NCBI RefSeq assembly: GCF_002278035.1 | Contig: NZ_CP022603.1 | Span: 1,679,501 to 1,743,500 of the forward strand | Length of the DNA: 64,000 nucleotides | Direction of reading: 5' to 3' | DNA from: Ochrobactrum quorumnocens | GTDB taxonomy: Bacteria; Pseudomonadota; Alphaproteobacteria; Rhizobiales; Rhizobiaceae | Shown here: in pieces, positions 27,360 to 36,787 of the stretch | How the letters are laid out: the number at the start of each line of letters is the position of its first letter | Position numbering within the stretch: the stretch's first letter is position 1 | Translations under genes and position numbers: made by a program | The notes under the pieces: generated by a model | Database searches by the model: none | Seen by the model: the letters and a program-made list of their open reading frames with translations, nothing else | What the model was told of the DNA's origin: nothing

Positions 27360-28040
27360 TTACATCGTGACCAGTTGCGCGCGTATCATTCCACGCAAGG
27401 AGTTGCCAATAAGAATGTTGCGGGCATTGGCGAGTTCATCGGGCTTGATTGTACCTTCCTGAACAACTCCATTGTTCAGAAGTTCGCGTCGCAGGACACC
27501 ATCAAGAAGTCCGCCCGAAAGTGCAGGGGTGACGCATGTGGTGCCCCCGATATCGAGAAAAATGGAGGTGATTGTGCCTTCGCAAACTTCATCACGATCA
27601 TTGAGGAGGATCACTTCATCGACTTCCGCTGTCGAATATTCTTCCCGGGCCGCGATATAGGCCTGACGTCGTGTCGTCTTGTGGCGAAGTAACGGATCAT
27701 CGTGGTTGAGGCGTGTACGTGCAACCGCAATGCGCCAGACACTCTGAGGCGGCAGCGGCACGTACGGGAGAGATGCAATCGTAACCATCCCATCAGGCGC
27801 CAGCGTAAGCCGCAGTTTGAGTGGGTTTTCGCCTGCACCGATTTCTGCGATTTTCTGTTGCACGGTCTCCATTTTGTAATGGAAACCGAGTTCACGCGCT
27901 GAGTTCTCAAGTCGCGCCATATGCAGATCGCATCGCAGGATGCCAGATAACGGCTCCCAGCGCATTGTTTCGATCAGTTGATAATCGGGTTGCGCTTTGC
28001 TGGTACTTGCCCCGTCGCGAACCGCGCTTTCAGAAGACAT
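27360..28040 (-). CDS. pabC: Class IV aminotransferase, probable aminodeoxychorismate lyase
   Basis: This 226-residue PLP enzyme of the branched-chain aminotransferase/ADC-lyase fold should convert aminodeoxychorismate to p-aminobenzoate for folate. Seen motifs are YQLIETMRWEP at the N-terminus, the Lys region near THKTTRR-like HKTTRRQAYIAAR, and EVILLNDRDEVCEGTITSIF. It starts inside the end of pabB (67-bp overlap), with GGAG about 8 nt upstream, so it is translationally coupled. It is shorter than canonical PabC (about 270), as is usual for this alphaproteobacterial pairing. Confidence 0.82.
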   Translation of the reverse strand: MSSESAVRDGASTSKAQPDYQLIETMRWEPLSGILRCDLHMARLENSARELGFHYKMETVQQKIAEIGAGENPLKLRLTLAPDGMVTIASLPYVPLPPQSVWRIAVARTRLNHDDPLLRHKTTRRQAYIAAREEYSTAEVDEVILLNDRDEVCEGTITSIFLDIGGTTCVTPALSGGLLDGVLRRELLNNGVVQEGTIKPDELANARNILIGNSLRGMIRAQLVTM

Positions 28041-29146
28041 TCCTCATACTCCGCTTGCGCTGTGGAATCGAAGACCACGCCGCCCCCGACATTGAAAATT
28101 GCACGATTTTGGCTGTGAAGCGAGAGCGTTCGGATGGCGACATTGAATCGCATCCGTCCGCTCGGTTCAATCCAGCCCAGTGAACCGCAGTAAATGTCGC
28201 GCGGACTGGTTTCCAGTTTGCGCAGAATTTCCATGGCGCTGATTTTGGGCGCTCCAGTGATGGAGCCACATGGAAACAGCGCTGTAAAGAGCGAGCGTAG
28301 TGAAACATTGGACTTCAACTTTGCCCGCACACGGCTGATCATCTGATGAACGGTTGGATAGGTTTCCACCCTGAAAAGCTCAGGCACGTCAAGCGACCCG
28401 ACTTCGCTCACCAGCGAAATGTCATTGCGCAATAGATCGACAATCATGCGGTTTTCCGCCTGATTTTTCGGATCATGCATCAGAAACTGGCGGTTGGCCT
28501 CATCTTCTTCAGAGGTTGCACCGCGTGGCATCGTGCCCTTCATGGGGTGGGTTTCTATCCAGCCGTCATCATCGATTTCAAAGAACAGTTCCGGCGAGCG
28601 CGATAAAACAATCGGACCGCCCAGATCGCAATAGGTCGCATAGCGGACAGGCTGCCGTTTTGCGAGCGCGTTGAACAGCACGAGCGGGTCGCCGTCCCAT
28701 TCAGCATGAACCGGGAAAGTCAGATTGCCCTGATAACAATCGCCTTCTCGTAAATGCTGGTGGAGCCGATCAAACTTTGGCGCATAGTCCTCAAATGACC
28801 ATTGGGCGACCGGCCCACGGAGATAAGTGATGTTGTCGTCGCCACGATGATGCAAGCCCGTATCTGCCGGACCATCAAAGACACCAAAACAGAGGAGCGG
28901 TGCTTTCCTGCCTTCGGGCAGCAGCGGTTTCAGTTTTGCTTCAAGCAGATATCCGGCCTCATATGAGAGATAGCCTGCAAGCCATTTTCCGTCTTCATGG
29001 GCGCGTTGCATGGCTTCCCAGGCCGCGTCGAATTCTTCCCGGCCATCGGCGCGGATGATTGCAGAAGGGGTCGTGAAGAAAACTTCACGACCCGCTTTGT
29101 CATCTCGAAAGAGAATAAACGGCTTGTCTGAAACCGACAGTGTCAC
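27974..29146 (-). CDS. pabB: Aminodeoxychorismate synthase component I
   Basis: This 390-residue chorismate-binding enzyme of the anthranilate synthase I/PabB family should form 4-amino-4-deoxychorismate for folate synthesis. Signature blocks are CYQGNLTFPV, SPELFFEI, THPMKGTMPRG, NRMIVDLLRNDIS, and FPCGSITGAPKISAMEI followed by YCGSLGWI. It is upstream of and overlaps the class IV aminotransferase gene, which together replace separate PabB/PabC functions. It starts 8 bp after the oligoendopeptidase stop, so all three may be one transcript. Confidence 0.92.
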   Translation of the reverse strand: MTLSVSDKPFILFRDDKAGREVFFTTPSAIIRADGREEFDAAWEAMQRAHEDGKWLAGYLSYEAGYLLEAKLKPLLPEGRKAPLLCFGVFDGPADTGLHHRGDDNITYLRGPVAQWSFEDYAPKFDRLHQHLREGDCYQGNLTFPVHAEWDGDPLVLFNALAKRQPVRYATYCDLGGPIVLSRSPELFFEIDDDGWIETHPMKGTMPRGATSEEDEANRQFLMHDPKNQAENRMIVDLLRNDISLVSEVGSLDVPELFRVETYPTVHQMISRVRAKLKSNVSLRSLFTALFPCGSITGAPKISAMEILRKLETSPRDIYCGSLGWIEPSGRMRFNVAIRTLSLHSQNRAIFNVGGGVVFDSTAQAEYEECLLKARFATGQVPAKRNPIIN

Positions 29147-29154
29147 GTCAGTGC

Positions 29155-31029
29155 TCAGTCTTCCATGGCTTCGAGTTCATCGATGATACCTTCGATCACC
29201 GAGAGGCCCTTGCTCCAGAAATCCGGATCAGTTGCATCCAGGCCGAATGGTGCCAGCAATTCCTTGTGATGCTTGGTGCCACCGGCTTTGAGCAGATCGA
29301 AATATTTCTGCTGGAAGCCCTTTTCCGAATTCTGATAGACGGCATAGAGCGAGTTTACCAGACAATCGCCGAATGCATAAGCATAGACGTAGAACGGCGA
29401 ATGGATGAAGTGCGGGATATAGGTCCAGAAGGTTTCATAGCCCGGATTGATGTGGACGGCCTCGCCGAGGCTTTCGCGCTGCACATCCATCCAGATTTCA
29501 CCGATACGCTCTGACGTCAGTTCGCCTTCGCGACGCTCAGTGTGAACGCGGCGCTCGAACTGATAAAAGGCTATCTGGCGCACGACCGTATTGATCATGT
29601 CCTCGGCCTTCTGTGCCAGCATAGCCTTGCGCTCGCGCTTGTCATTGGTGCGCTCAAGCAATGAGCGGAAGGTCAGCATTTCGCCGAACACCGATGCGGT
29701 TTCCGCGAGCGTCAGCGGCGTTGACGCCATAAGCGCGCCCTGTCCACCAGCCAGCACTTGATGCACGCCATGGCCAAGCTCATGAGCGAGGGTCATGACG
29801 TCACGCGGCTTGCCCATATAGTTGAGAAGCACATAAGGATGAGCAGAAGGAACGGTTGGATGTGCAAACGCACCTGGCGCTTTACCGGGACGAACCGGCG
29901 CATCGATCCAGTTTTTGTCGAAGAAATCTCGAGCAATATCGGCCATTTCAGGTGCAAAGTTTCCATAAGCTGAAAGCACTGTTTGGCGAGCCTCGTCCCA
30001 TGAGATTAATGCCTGCGGCGTCTCTGGCAGGGGTGCATTGCGATCCCAGTTTTCGAGCTTTTCGAGGCCGAGCCACTTGGCTTTCAAGGCATAATAGCGA
30101 TGTGAAAGGCGCGGATAGGCGTCTTCGACCGCCTTGGCCAAGGCATCCACCACCTCGCGCTCAACGCGGTTGGCAAGATGGCGGCTGTCGGCAATATCTG
30201 CAAAACCACGCCAGCGGTCGGAAATTTCCTTGTCCTTGGCAAGTGTATTGGTGATCAGCGTGAAGATGCGCAGGTTTTCGCCAAAGGTCTTGGCAAGGGC
30301 CTCCGACGCCTTTTTGCGGACAGCACCATCGGCGTCCTGAAGCAGATTAAGCGTTTGCTCAATCGCCAGTTCTTCGCCATCAATATCAAAACGCAGGCTC
30401 GACATGGTTTCATCGAACAGACGGTTCCAGGCGCTGTAACCGGTGATCGACTTTTCATGGAACAGCTGCTCGAGCTTGTCTTCCAGCTCATACGGCTTAT
30501 CAAGACGCAGATCTTCCAGCCATGGACGGTAATGACCGATTGCCGGATTGGCGGCCATCGCCTTTTCTAACACCGCATCGTCAATACGATTGATTTCGAG
30601 ACTGAAGAAAATGAGCGGTGTGTTGGCGTCTGTCAGTTTCTGTTGCACATCACCGAAAAGCTTCATGCGCTTTGGATCGGTCGTGTCGCCGTAATAATAA
30701 AGGCCCGCGAAAGATGCGATGCGGCCCATCAGTTCGCTTAGCGCTTCGTATTCCTTGATTGCAACGGCGAAGGTGCCGCCATCGGATTTCGCAGCCTCAA
30801 TTCCGAGTTTGCCTTTCCAGCGGGTTTCAAAACTTGCAGCATCTTTTGCTGCTTTTTCGAGATCGGCTTTAAGCTCGGCGCTATCGGCAGAAGGATAAAG
30901 GTCGGCCAGATTCCATTCCGGCAATTTGCCGAGATCCGGCTTTTTGGCGGCACCGGTGTCACCGGCTGGCAGATGAAGAGCAGCGTCAAACATGGCTGGC
31001 TTTGAAAAACGGTTCATCGCATTGGTCAT
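29155..31029 (-). CDS. pepF: Oligoendopeptidase F (peptidase family M3)
   Basis: This 624-residue cytosolic zinc peptidase degrades short peptides. The zinc-binding motif HELGHGVHQVLA (HExxH) is clear, with the third ligand expected in LAETASVFGEML. The C-terminal GEMLTFRSLLE...FQQKYFDLLKAGGTK is typical of the PepF branch. The start at 31029 is chosen because AGGAG lies 7 nt upstream; the frame remains open to 31305 but with non-conserved residues. It is the first gene of a possible pepF-pabB-pabC unit. Confidence 0.92.
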   Translation of the reverse strand: MTNAMNRFSKPAMFDAALHLPAGDTGAAKKPDLGKLPEWNLADLYPSADSAELKADLEKAAKDAASFETRWKGKLGIEAAKSDGGTFAVAIKEYEALSELMGRIASFAGLYYYGDTTDPKRMKLFGDVQQKLTDANTPLIFFSLEINRIDDAVLEKAMAANPAIGHYRPWLEDLRLDKPYELEDKLEQLFHEKSITGYSAWNRLFDETMSSLRFDIDGEELAIEQTLNLLQDADGAVRKKASEALAKTFGENLRIFTLITNTLAKDKEISDRWRGFADIADSRHLANRVEREVVDALAKAVEDAYPRLSHRYYALKAKWLGLEKLENWDRNAPLPETPQALISWDEARQTVLSAYGNFAPEMADIARDFFDKNWIDAPVRPGKAPGAFAHPTVPSAHPYVLLNYMGKPRDVMTLAHELGHGVHQVLAGGQGALMASTPLTLAETASVFGEMLTFRSLLERTNDKRERKAMLAQKAEDMINTVVRQIAFYQFERRVHTERREGELTSERIGEIWMDVQRESLGEAVHINPGYETFWTYIPHFIHSPFYVYAYAFGDCLVNSLYAVYQNSEKGFQQKYFDLLKAGGTKHHKELLAPFGLDATDPDFWSKGLSVIEGIIDELEAMED

Positions 31030-31513
31030 TGGCATTCTCCTGTTGCCCCCTTCTCGCATGTCTTTTTCGTGACGCCAAGAGGGCGCGCATGAGCTCAAAG
31101 GTCCGACTATTCTGAGGATGATGCTTGAATGTCCGTGCATCGGGCTTGCATTAATCTGGAACGATGCTCCAAATGACGCGCCTGAAATATGACACATACT
31201 AGGCTCAGGACCTGATAATTTGATGGAAATGGCACCAAAAATGACAAAAGCTGCAAGGAGAAACGCGAAAAACGCGGTGGTTGCCCCGGCTGAGCGGTTC
31301 GACACAGCAGATAGCCAGTCATATCGGTGTCCGGACGATGTTGCCCATCCGTCCGGCTACTTCGTCGAAAAGGCTGGAAAATGAACCACATTTCCGTTGC
31401 CTTTTCTCCTTGTATCCAAACGAATGGTCTCACGACATTTTCGCCAAATTAACAGGTCCTGAGCCTCAATATTGGGATGTTCCCGCACATACACCACTGG
31501 TAGTGAAGCACCC
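31030..31513. other. Divergent intergenic region between pepF and the response regulator
   Basis: These 484 bp have no confident gene. A 53-codon plus-strand ORF (31223-31384, starting MEMAPKMTKAARR) and other short frames exist, but none has a good ribosome site or recognisable relatives. The stretch should contain both promoters; I see no strong hairpin or repeat. Confidence 0.35.
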
Positions 31514-33043
31514 ATGAGTACGCGTATTCTTATAGCGGATGATGATCCGATCCAGCGCCGGAGCCTCGAAGCGGCAGTTTTACGTATGGGGCATCGAACC
31601 ATCCTTGCAGATGGTGGCATAAGCGCGCTTAGCTTTATGGGTAATCGCAAGGATATCGCTCTCGTTCTTCTCGATCTGACAATGCCGGATATGGATGGCT
31701 GTGCTGTGCTCGCGAAAATGCGGGAAGCAGGTATCAATATTCCTGCCATTGCTCTTGTGCAGAACGATGACATGGAAAAGGCCATGCAGGCCATCAGGCT
31801 CGGCGCGGTTGATTTCATGACCAAGCCTGTCGTCTTGGAACGTATGCAGGTTTCCGTTGCCAATGCTTTCAAGCTTGATTCGCTAACGCAGGAACTCAAG
31901 CGGACCCGCTCTTCTCACAAATCCCATATCCTGCTTTCGGAGATGGTGACAAAAAGCCCGGAAATGGAGAAGGTGGCGGCCCTTGCGCGCCGCGTGACGC
32001 CGCTCGATACGCCGTTACTTATCGAAGGAGAGGTCGGAACGGGTAAGGAAACGCTGGCTCGTGCCATCAGCAGCGGCGGTACGCGCTGGCAGGGCCAGTT
32101 TGTGGCTATCGATTGCCGCTCTCTTGCGAAGGGCAATGCCGATCACGTCTTGTTTGGACAGCTTGCCAGTCAAAGTTCTCTGAAATCAGACAACGCACCG
32201 ATCCAGATCGCAGGAAAGGTTGTGGAAGCGCAAGGCGGAACATTGTTTTTTGATGAGGTGAGTGCTTTGCCTTATCGGACCCAGCTTCGCCTTTTCGAGC
32301 TTATGCAGGCATCGCAATATGCGATCACTCCAGAGGCCGATGTACCGCTTTCCGATACTCGTATCTTTGCATCGAATAGCAATGCCTTGGCCGAGCTTGT
32401 GCATATGGGCCGGTTTCATCCCGGGCTGTATCATCTGTTTTCGTCGTTTTCGATTGAAATGCCGCCGCTGAGAAATCGTCTCGAAGACATTCCAATTCTG
32501 GCGCACCAGTTTCTGATGCATTTTGCGGGCGAAGAGCGGCTTGGACATATCACGGGCATTACGCCCTATGCTTTGGAGAGCCTCAAGAGCTACGAATGGC
32601 CTGGCAATGTGCGGGAACTGAAGAACGCGATCTATCATGCAGTCCTTTTGTGCGATGAACATGCGCTGACCGTCCGCGACTTCCGTCATATGGGTGAAGG
32701 AAGAGCTGCCGTTTCTGGCAGGAATACGGCCTTAAATCCGATGTCAGGTGACGGCCTCCCGGTTCAGATCAAAGAAAATTCTGGTGTCGGAACGATCAGC
32801 GGCATCACGCTTGAAGGGGAAGTTCGCACGCTTGCGGCTACCGAAGAGGAAATGATCCGCTTTGCAATCGCGCATTACGACGGCCAAATCAGTGAGGTCG
32901 CGCGTCGTTTGGGCATCGGAAGAACCACGCTTTATCGAAAATTGAAGGAATATGGCATCGATGTGGCATCTACAGCGGCCAAGGGTCGCTACGAAGCAGA
33001 TGACGATAATGATGCCCGTCAGGACCGTGTTGTGAACGGGTAG
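31514..33043 (+). CDS. NtrC-family response regulator lacking the sigma-54 contact motif
   Basis: This is a 509-residue protein. A receiver domain comes first (acidic pocket ADDDP, phospho-acceptor Asp54 in LLDLTMP, MTKP lysine), then an AAA+ domain with Walker A EGEVGTGKE and Walker B GGTLFFDE, and a Fis-type HTH at the end (EVARRLGIGRTTLYRKLKEYG). The GAFTGA loop that contacts sigma-54 is absent: the segment between CRSL and the Walker B holds only VLFGQLASQSS-type sequence. The usual RFREDLYYRL arginine-finger block reads RFHPGLYHLF. It is therefore probably a DNA-binding regulator that does not activate sigma-54 polymerase. No sensor kinase is adjacent. Confidence 0.88.
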   Translation: MSTRILIADDDPIQRRSLEAAVLRMGHRTILADGGISALSFMGNRKDIALVLLDLTMPDMDGCAVLAKMREAGINIPAIALVQNDDMEKAMQAIRLGAVDFMTKPVVLERMQVSVANAFKLDSLTQELKRTRSSHKSHILLSEMVTKSPEMEKVAALARRVTPLDTPLLIEGEVGTGKETLARAISSGGTRWQGQFVAIDCRSLAKGNADHVLFGQLASQSSLKSDNAPIQIAGKVVEAQGGTLFFDEVSALPYRTQLRLFELMQASQYAITPEADVPLSDTRIFASNSNALAELVHMGRFHPGLYHLFSSFSIEMPPLRNRLEDIPILAHQFLMHFAGEERLGHITGITPYALESLKSYEWPGNVRELKNAIYHAVLLCDEHALTVRDFRHMGEGRAAVSGRNTALNPMSGDGLPVQIKENSGVGTISGITLEGEVRTLAATEEEMIRFAIAHYDGQISEVARRLGIGRTTLYRKLKEYGIDVASTAAKGRYEADDDNDARQDRVVNG

Positions 33044-33314
33044 AATACCCTTAACTTATTGAAATTTAGTAATTTACCGAACATTGCCTGTCGGTGTTGC
33101 CAGAATGTAAGCATCACGAAGATTGTTAATAGTTTTTTTACCATGACGAAAATAGATGCGCCTGTGTGTCTTTTTTGCCATGGTGTTTCCTCATTTGTTG
33201 TTCACTAAGCGTCCATTAACCATTAAATCCGACAATCAGGGCTCACGCATATTCGTTTCTACGATCTCTGATACGGCCCCTAGGGCGGACAACACGGTAA
33301 GGCGATATAATTCA

Positions 33315-35216
33315 ATGAGCAGGATATCGACCATTAAAGCGCGCTTGACGAAAGTCTGGACTGGATTGTCCGCTTGTGTATGTCGAGTTCGTTCTTCTGT
33401 TTCCGTATCTTTGGTTGCAGCCGCTGTCGTGACGGCGCTCGCGCCCTCGCAGGCCTCAGCCGAAACGCGTTCGCTCAAACTTTATTATGTCCACACTGGC
33501 GAAAAAGCAGAAATCACCTTCAAGAGGAACGGCCGTTTTCTTCCCGATGGATTGAAGAAGCTGAACGTGTTCCTGCGCGACTGGCGTCGTAATGAGCCAA
33601 CCAAGATGGACCCGCGCTTATTCGATTTGGTCTGGCAGGTTTATCGTTCGTCGGGTTCCAGTCAGTATATCACTGTCGTTTCCGCCTATCGTTCGCCTGC
33701 GACCAACAACATGTTGCGCTCGAAGACTAGTGGTGTTGCCAAGAAGAGCCAGCATACGCTGGGTCGCGCTATGGACTTTTTCATTCCCGGTGTACCGCTT
33801 GCAAAACTGCGCGGCATCGGCATGCGCTATCAGACCGGCGGCGTTGGCTATTATCCGCGTTCCGGTTCGCCATTCGTGCATATGGACGTTGGTAATGTGC
33901 GCTCGTGGCCACGCATGAGCCGCCGCGAATTGCTTGCGCTTTTCCCAGACGGTAAGACTGCCCACCTTCCAGCTGACGGCAAGCCATTGCCCGGCTATGA
34001 GCAGGCACTTGCCATGATCGAAAAGCGCAAAGCAGGCGGCGGTTCCGTCATGATGGCCAGCAATTCAGCCCCTCGTAAGAGCAAGACGCTTTTTGGCGCG
34101 CTGTTCGGTGGCGGTGGTGCTGACGAAGAAGAAGATAACGGCAATGATTCCGCGCCAGCTCCGGCGACGGTTCGTCCTGCCCGCGCCGCTCCTGCTCAAC
34201 AGGCTCCAGCAGTCATACCGCCTGCTCCTGTTCAGCAGCCGGAAGCCATGGTTGCGTCCTTGCCGACCCGTGAGGCACCGGTGCCAATGCAGGCTCCGCG
34301 TCCTGAAGCAACCGTTGAAGTGCCACAGCAAGGTGAGCAAGTGCCTGTTGCTGCCCTCAATGTTCCGATCCCTGCTCGTAAACCGGCAAATGCTGCTCAA
34401 GACGCGATTGCATTAGCCGCCGCCCAGCCTGCCAATGCGGCTGTGCAAGAAGTCGCCGATGCTGCTCCTAACCCACTCATGACCGGTTTCGTTCCAATCC
34501 CGTCCATGCGTCCGCAGCAGGAAGCAGCGACGCAGATGGCTGCGGCCGCAGTCCCGGGTGCCCGTCCTGAACGTGACCAGCTGAACCCGCAGGATGCAAT
34601 TGCGCAGATTGTGAATAACGCTCCTGATAGCGCAACGACTGTTGCCGATGCTGGAAATGCAATTCAGCAGGGTGCAGCCGCAGCTTATCCTGTGCCAAAG
34701 GAGGCCCCGCGCGCCAATACGCAACTGGCCATGGTCTCCAAAAAGGATGAAATCGGTGAACTGATTGCGCCGCCGGAAGACGATTTCGACAGGCAGCCTG
34801 TCGCCTCTGCAAAACGTGAACCTGCAAAGATTGAGCCTGTTAAGACGGCTTCGGTTGCGAGAGCTGTACCTGCTCCAGCGCGTCAGCGCGTGGCGGCTAG
34901 TGGTCATGGAAGCAAAAACAGCGCTCGCTCTTCAGGTAAAGGTGATCGCCATGTAGCCAAGGCAAGTGCGCGTCCAAACCCGGTCGTTCAGCCTGCTGCG
35001 ATGCCAACTTCTGCTGTCGCCATGTCATCTGATTCCGTTTCGCAGACAGCGCCAACGACCAATCCGGTCCTGCGTAATGATGCGATGCGCGAAGCACCTG
35101 CAGTGGTTTATACCGCTGGCTTCCAGCGTGGAGATCTACCAAGCGAGCGCGCCAATCAGTTCAGCGGCAATGCCGTCACCTTCCTGACAGTCGCAAAGTT
35201 CACCGAAACGAATTGA
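33315..35216 (+). CDS. DUF882 (YcbK-type, M15-like) exported protein with long disordered tail
   Basis: This protein is 633 residues. A signal peptide ends near SQASA-ETR. The DUF882 domain (about residues 55-205) has the zinc-ligand pattern of M15 murein peptidases: SQHTLGRAMDF (His and Asp) and PFVHMDVG (His), with YRSPATNN between. The remaining 400 or more residues are Pro/Ala/Gln-rich low complexity with no recognisable domain, ending in a short conserved-looking FSGNAVTFLTVAKF. It is likely a periplasmic or envelope-linked peptidoglycan enzyme or binder. The ATG at 33315 is preferred to 33156 because it is followed directly by a signal peptide. A terminator follows. Confidence 0.85.
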   Translation: MSRISTIKARLTKVWTGLSACVCRVRSSVSVSLVAAAVVTALAPSQASAETRSLKLYYVHTGEKAEITFKRNGRFLPDGLKKLNVFLRDWRRNEPTKMDPRLFDLVWQVYRSSGSSQYITVVSAYRSPATNNMLRSKTSGVAKKSQHTLGRAMDFFIPGVPLAKLRGIGMRYQTGGVGYYPRSGSPFVHMDVGNVRSWPRMSRRELLALFPDGKTAHLPADGKPLPGYEQALAMIEKRKAGGGSVMMASNSAPRKSKTLFGALFGGGGADEEEDNGNDSAPAPATVRPARAAPAQQAPAVIPPAPVQQPEAMVASLPTREAPVPMQAPRPEATVEVPQQGEQVPVAALNVPIPARKPANAAQDAIALAAAQPANAAVQEVADAAPNPLMTGFVPIPSMRPQQEAATQMAAAAVPGARPERDQLNPQDAIAQIVNNAPDSATTVADAGNAIQQGAAAAYPVPKEAPRANTQLAMVSKKDEIGELIAPPEDDFDRQPVASAKREPAKIEPVKTASVARAVPAPARQRVAASGHGSKNSARSSGKGDRHVAKASARPNPVVQPAAMPTSAVAMSSDSVSQTAPTTNPVLRNDAMREAPAVVYTAGFQRGDLPSERANQFSGNAVTFLTVAKFTETN

Positions 35217-35233
35217 TCGGTTAAGAGTTAAAA

Positions 35234-35260
35234 AAAAGGGGCCTTTGAGGCCCCTTTTCG
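35234..35260 (+). terminator. Rho-independent terminator after the DUF882 gene
   Basis: AAAAGGGGCC-TTTGA-GGCCCCTTTT is a symmetric stem that can terminate in both directions, about 17 bp after the stop. Confidence 0.85.
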
Positions 35261-35268
35261 TTTCTGGG

Positions 35269-35327
35269 TTTGTTTTCACGCATATCTTATCCGACAACCC
35301 TTTCACAGTTTTCGGGATGCGTTGTTA
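35269..35327 (-). repeat. Palindromic intergenic repeat, short variant at the eda 3' end
   Basis: On the minus strand it reads GCATCCCGAAAACTGTGAAA..., then TTGTCGGATAAG and ATGCGTGAAAACAAAC. It begins directly at the TAA of eda. The best relative in the window is at 43309-43366. Confidence 0.6.
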
Positions 35328-35963
35328 GCCTTTAAGGCCAGAAGCTTCGCTTGCAAGTTTCGTGATGCCGTCCCAATCGCCAGCTTCAACCAATTCCTTT
35401 GGCGCGACCCATGAGCCGCCAACACAGATCACATTTGGCAGCGAGAGATAGGATTTGGCGTTGGCAAGGCTAATGCCGCCTGTGGGGCAAAAGAAGGTGC
35501 CAGCCAACGGAGATGACATTGCTTTCAGGAAAGATGCGCCACCTGCCTGTTCAGCGGGGAAGAATTTCAGATGCGTGTATCCTTCTTCGCGCAACGCTAG
35601 CATTTCGCTTGGCGTGATTGCCGCTGGCAACAGTGGTACGTCGCTGTCGTTTGCTGCGGCAAGAATATATTTCGTGGCGCCTGGGCTGACGATAAAGCGT
35701 GAACCTGCCTTGGCCGCATCTTCATAATGCTTTGCATTGAGAATGGTGCCAGCGCCGACGATGGCCTCTGGCACTTCTGATGCAACGGCGCGGATCGCAT
35801 CCAATGCAGCCGCAGTGCGCAGCGTGATCTCGATTGCAGGCAATCCACCTTTAGCAAGTGCGCGCGCCAAAGGAACGGCGTGCTCGACGTGCTCGATCAG
35901 CAACACCGGAATAACTGGCTGGCCTTGCAGGACGGGGACGAGAAGATCGGTTTTCTGCGGCAT
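35325..35963 (-). CDS. eda: KHG/KDPG aldolase
   Basis: This aldolase splits 2-keto-3-deoxy-6-phosphogluconate to pyruvate and glyceraldehyde-3-phosphate (Entner-Doudoroff pathway). It is 212 residues, the normal length. The catalytic Glu lies in LPAIEITLRT, and the Schiff-base Lys in THLKFFPAEQAGG. The phosphate loop FCPTGGISLANA is intact. It is monocistronic. gnd at 59.8 kb belongs to the competing pentose phosphate branch. Confidence 0.95.
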   Translation of the reverse strand: MPQKTDLLVPVLQGQPVIPVLLIEHVEHAVPLARALAKGGLPAIEITLRTAAALDAIRAVASEVPEAIVGAGTILNAKHYEDAAKAGSRFIVSPGATKYILAAANDSDVPLLPAAITPSEMLALREEGYTHLKFFPAEQAGGASFLKAMSSPLAGTFFCPTGGISLANAKSYLSLPNVICVGGSWVAPKELVEAGDWDGITKLASEASGLKG

Positions 35964-36040
35964 GGGCTTGCCCTTCTGCTTGAAATTAAATGGCTAAAAT
36001 CGATTTAAAGTGCACCGGGTTGTTTGTCTACCGTAGCTGC

Positions 36041-36150
36041 TAAAGCATGTCGACGTTAAATGGGAATCATTTGAGCTCCCGCGAACATGCGACAATTAAA
36101 AGAATCTAGAGCGAGCGCCCTGAGTGCGATTAAGCGCGATACGCTCTAGA
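36041..36150 (+). repeat. Palindromic intergenic repeat, copy 4
   Basis: TAAAGCATGTCGACG...CGCGAACATGCGACAATTAAAAG, then CTAGAGCGAGCG and TTAAGCGCGATACGCTCTAG. Nearly the same sub-type occurs inverted at 48065-48175. Confidence 0.75.
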
Positions 36151-36184
36151 ATGATGCGCATCAAAACCGATGCATGGGGGATGC

Positions 36185-36657
36185 TCAGGCGGCTTTCAGC
36201 ATGTGGCTTAAACTTCGGTTCCATCGTCCAAACGCTGCGGCCATACGACAGTCATACTGGTTGCGCGCAAATGCTGGTCCATTGTAGCGACGGGCAAAAT
36301 TGCGCCAGTCACGTTTTTGAAGTGCCTCTTTCAACCCGGCCTTTTCAATAAAACGCAGCATCAACTGAATTTGGCCCCCTAACGCCGCTGCGCGCTCCCG
36401 CTCTGTCTTGGGATTGCGAACGCGCACCGCCTCATAAGCTGATAGCCCTGCTTGATGAGCCTGATCGCGAATACGGCCTGAAAGCCTGCGGTCAAAATAA
36501 TGCCCTTCGAAGCGGATAGCCGGTATTTTTTGCCATTGATATCAAAAAGTGCACGGCCACCGCTTTCCACTTCTGCGACAGCCAGAAGGGCAGCCGGTTC
36601 AATCTCCATTTCACCGGGCAATGAAATGATTGCTGCGAAAGTCTCGGCGTCGGACAT
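36185..36657 (-). pseudogene. N-acetylmuramidase-domain gene with a single-base frameshift
   Basis: The first frame begins at 36657 behind AGGAG and encodes MEIEPAALLAVAEVESGG, with the catalytic-Glu ESGG motif of the DUF3380 N-acetylmuramidase family. It goes out of frame after DINGKKY near 36527. In the next frame the family sequence resumes as PAIRFEGHYFDRRL and continues through GLSAYEAVRVRNPKTERE to a stop at 36185. One lost C in TACCGG would explain this. The intact product would be about 158 residues, a small peptidoglycan-cleaving protein perhaps of phage or endolysin origin. A sequencing error cannot be excluded. Confidence 0.75.
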
Positions 36658-36787
36658 CGGGTTTCTCCTCTTGCAATTCGTGTTTATCGAGGCCGGATTT
36701 TCGCTCGTCTTGAGAGGAGGGGGATAAATAACTTGAATTTGCCGCGTTCGAGGACTAGTTCGAAAGGAATTTGGAAGAGATCGAACG

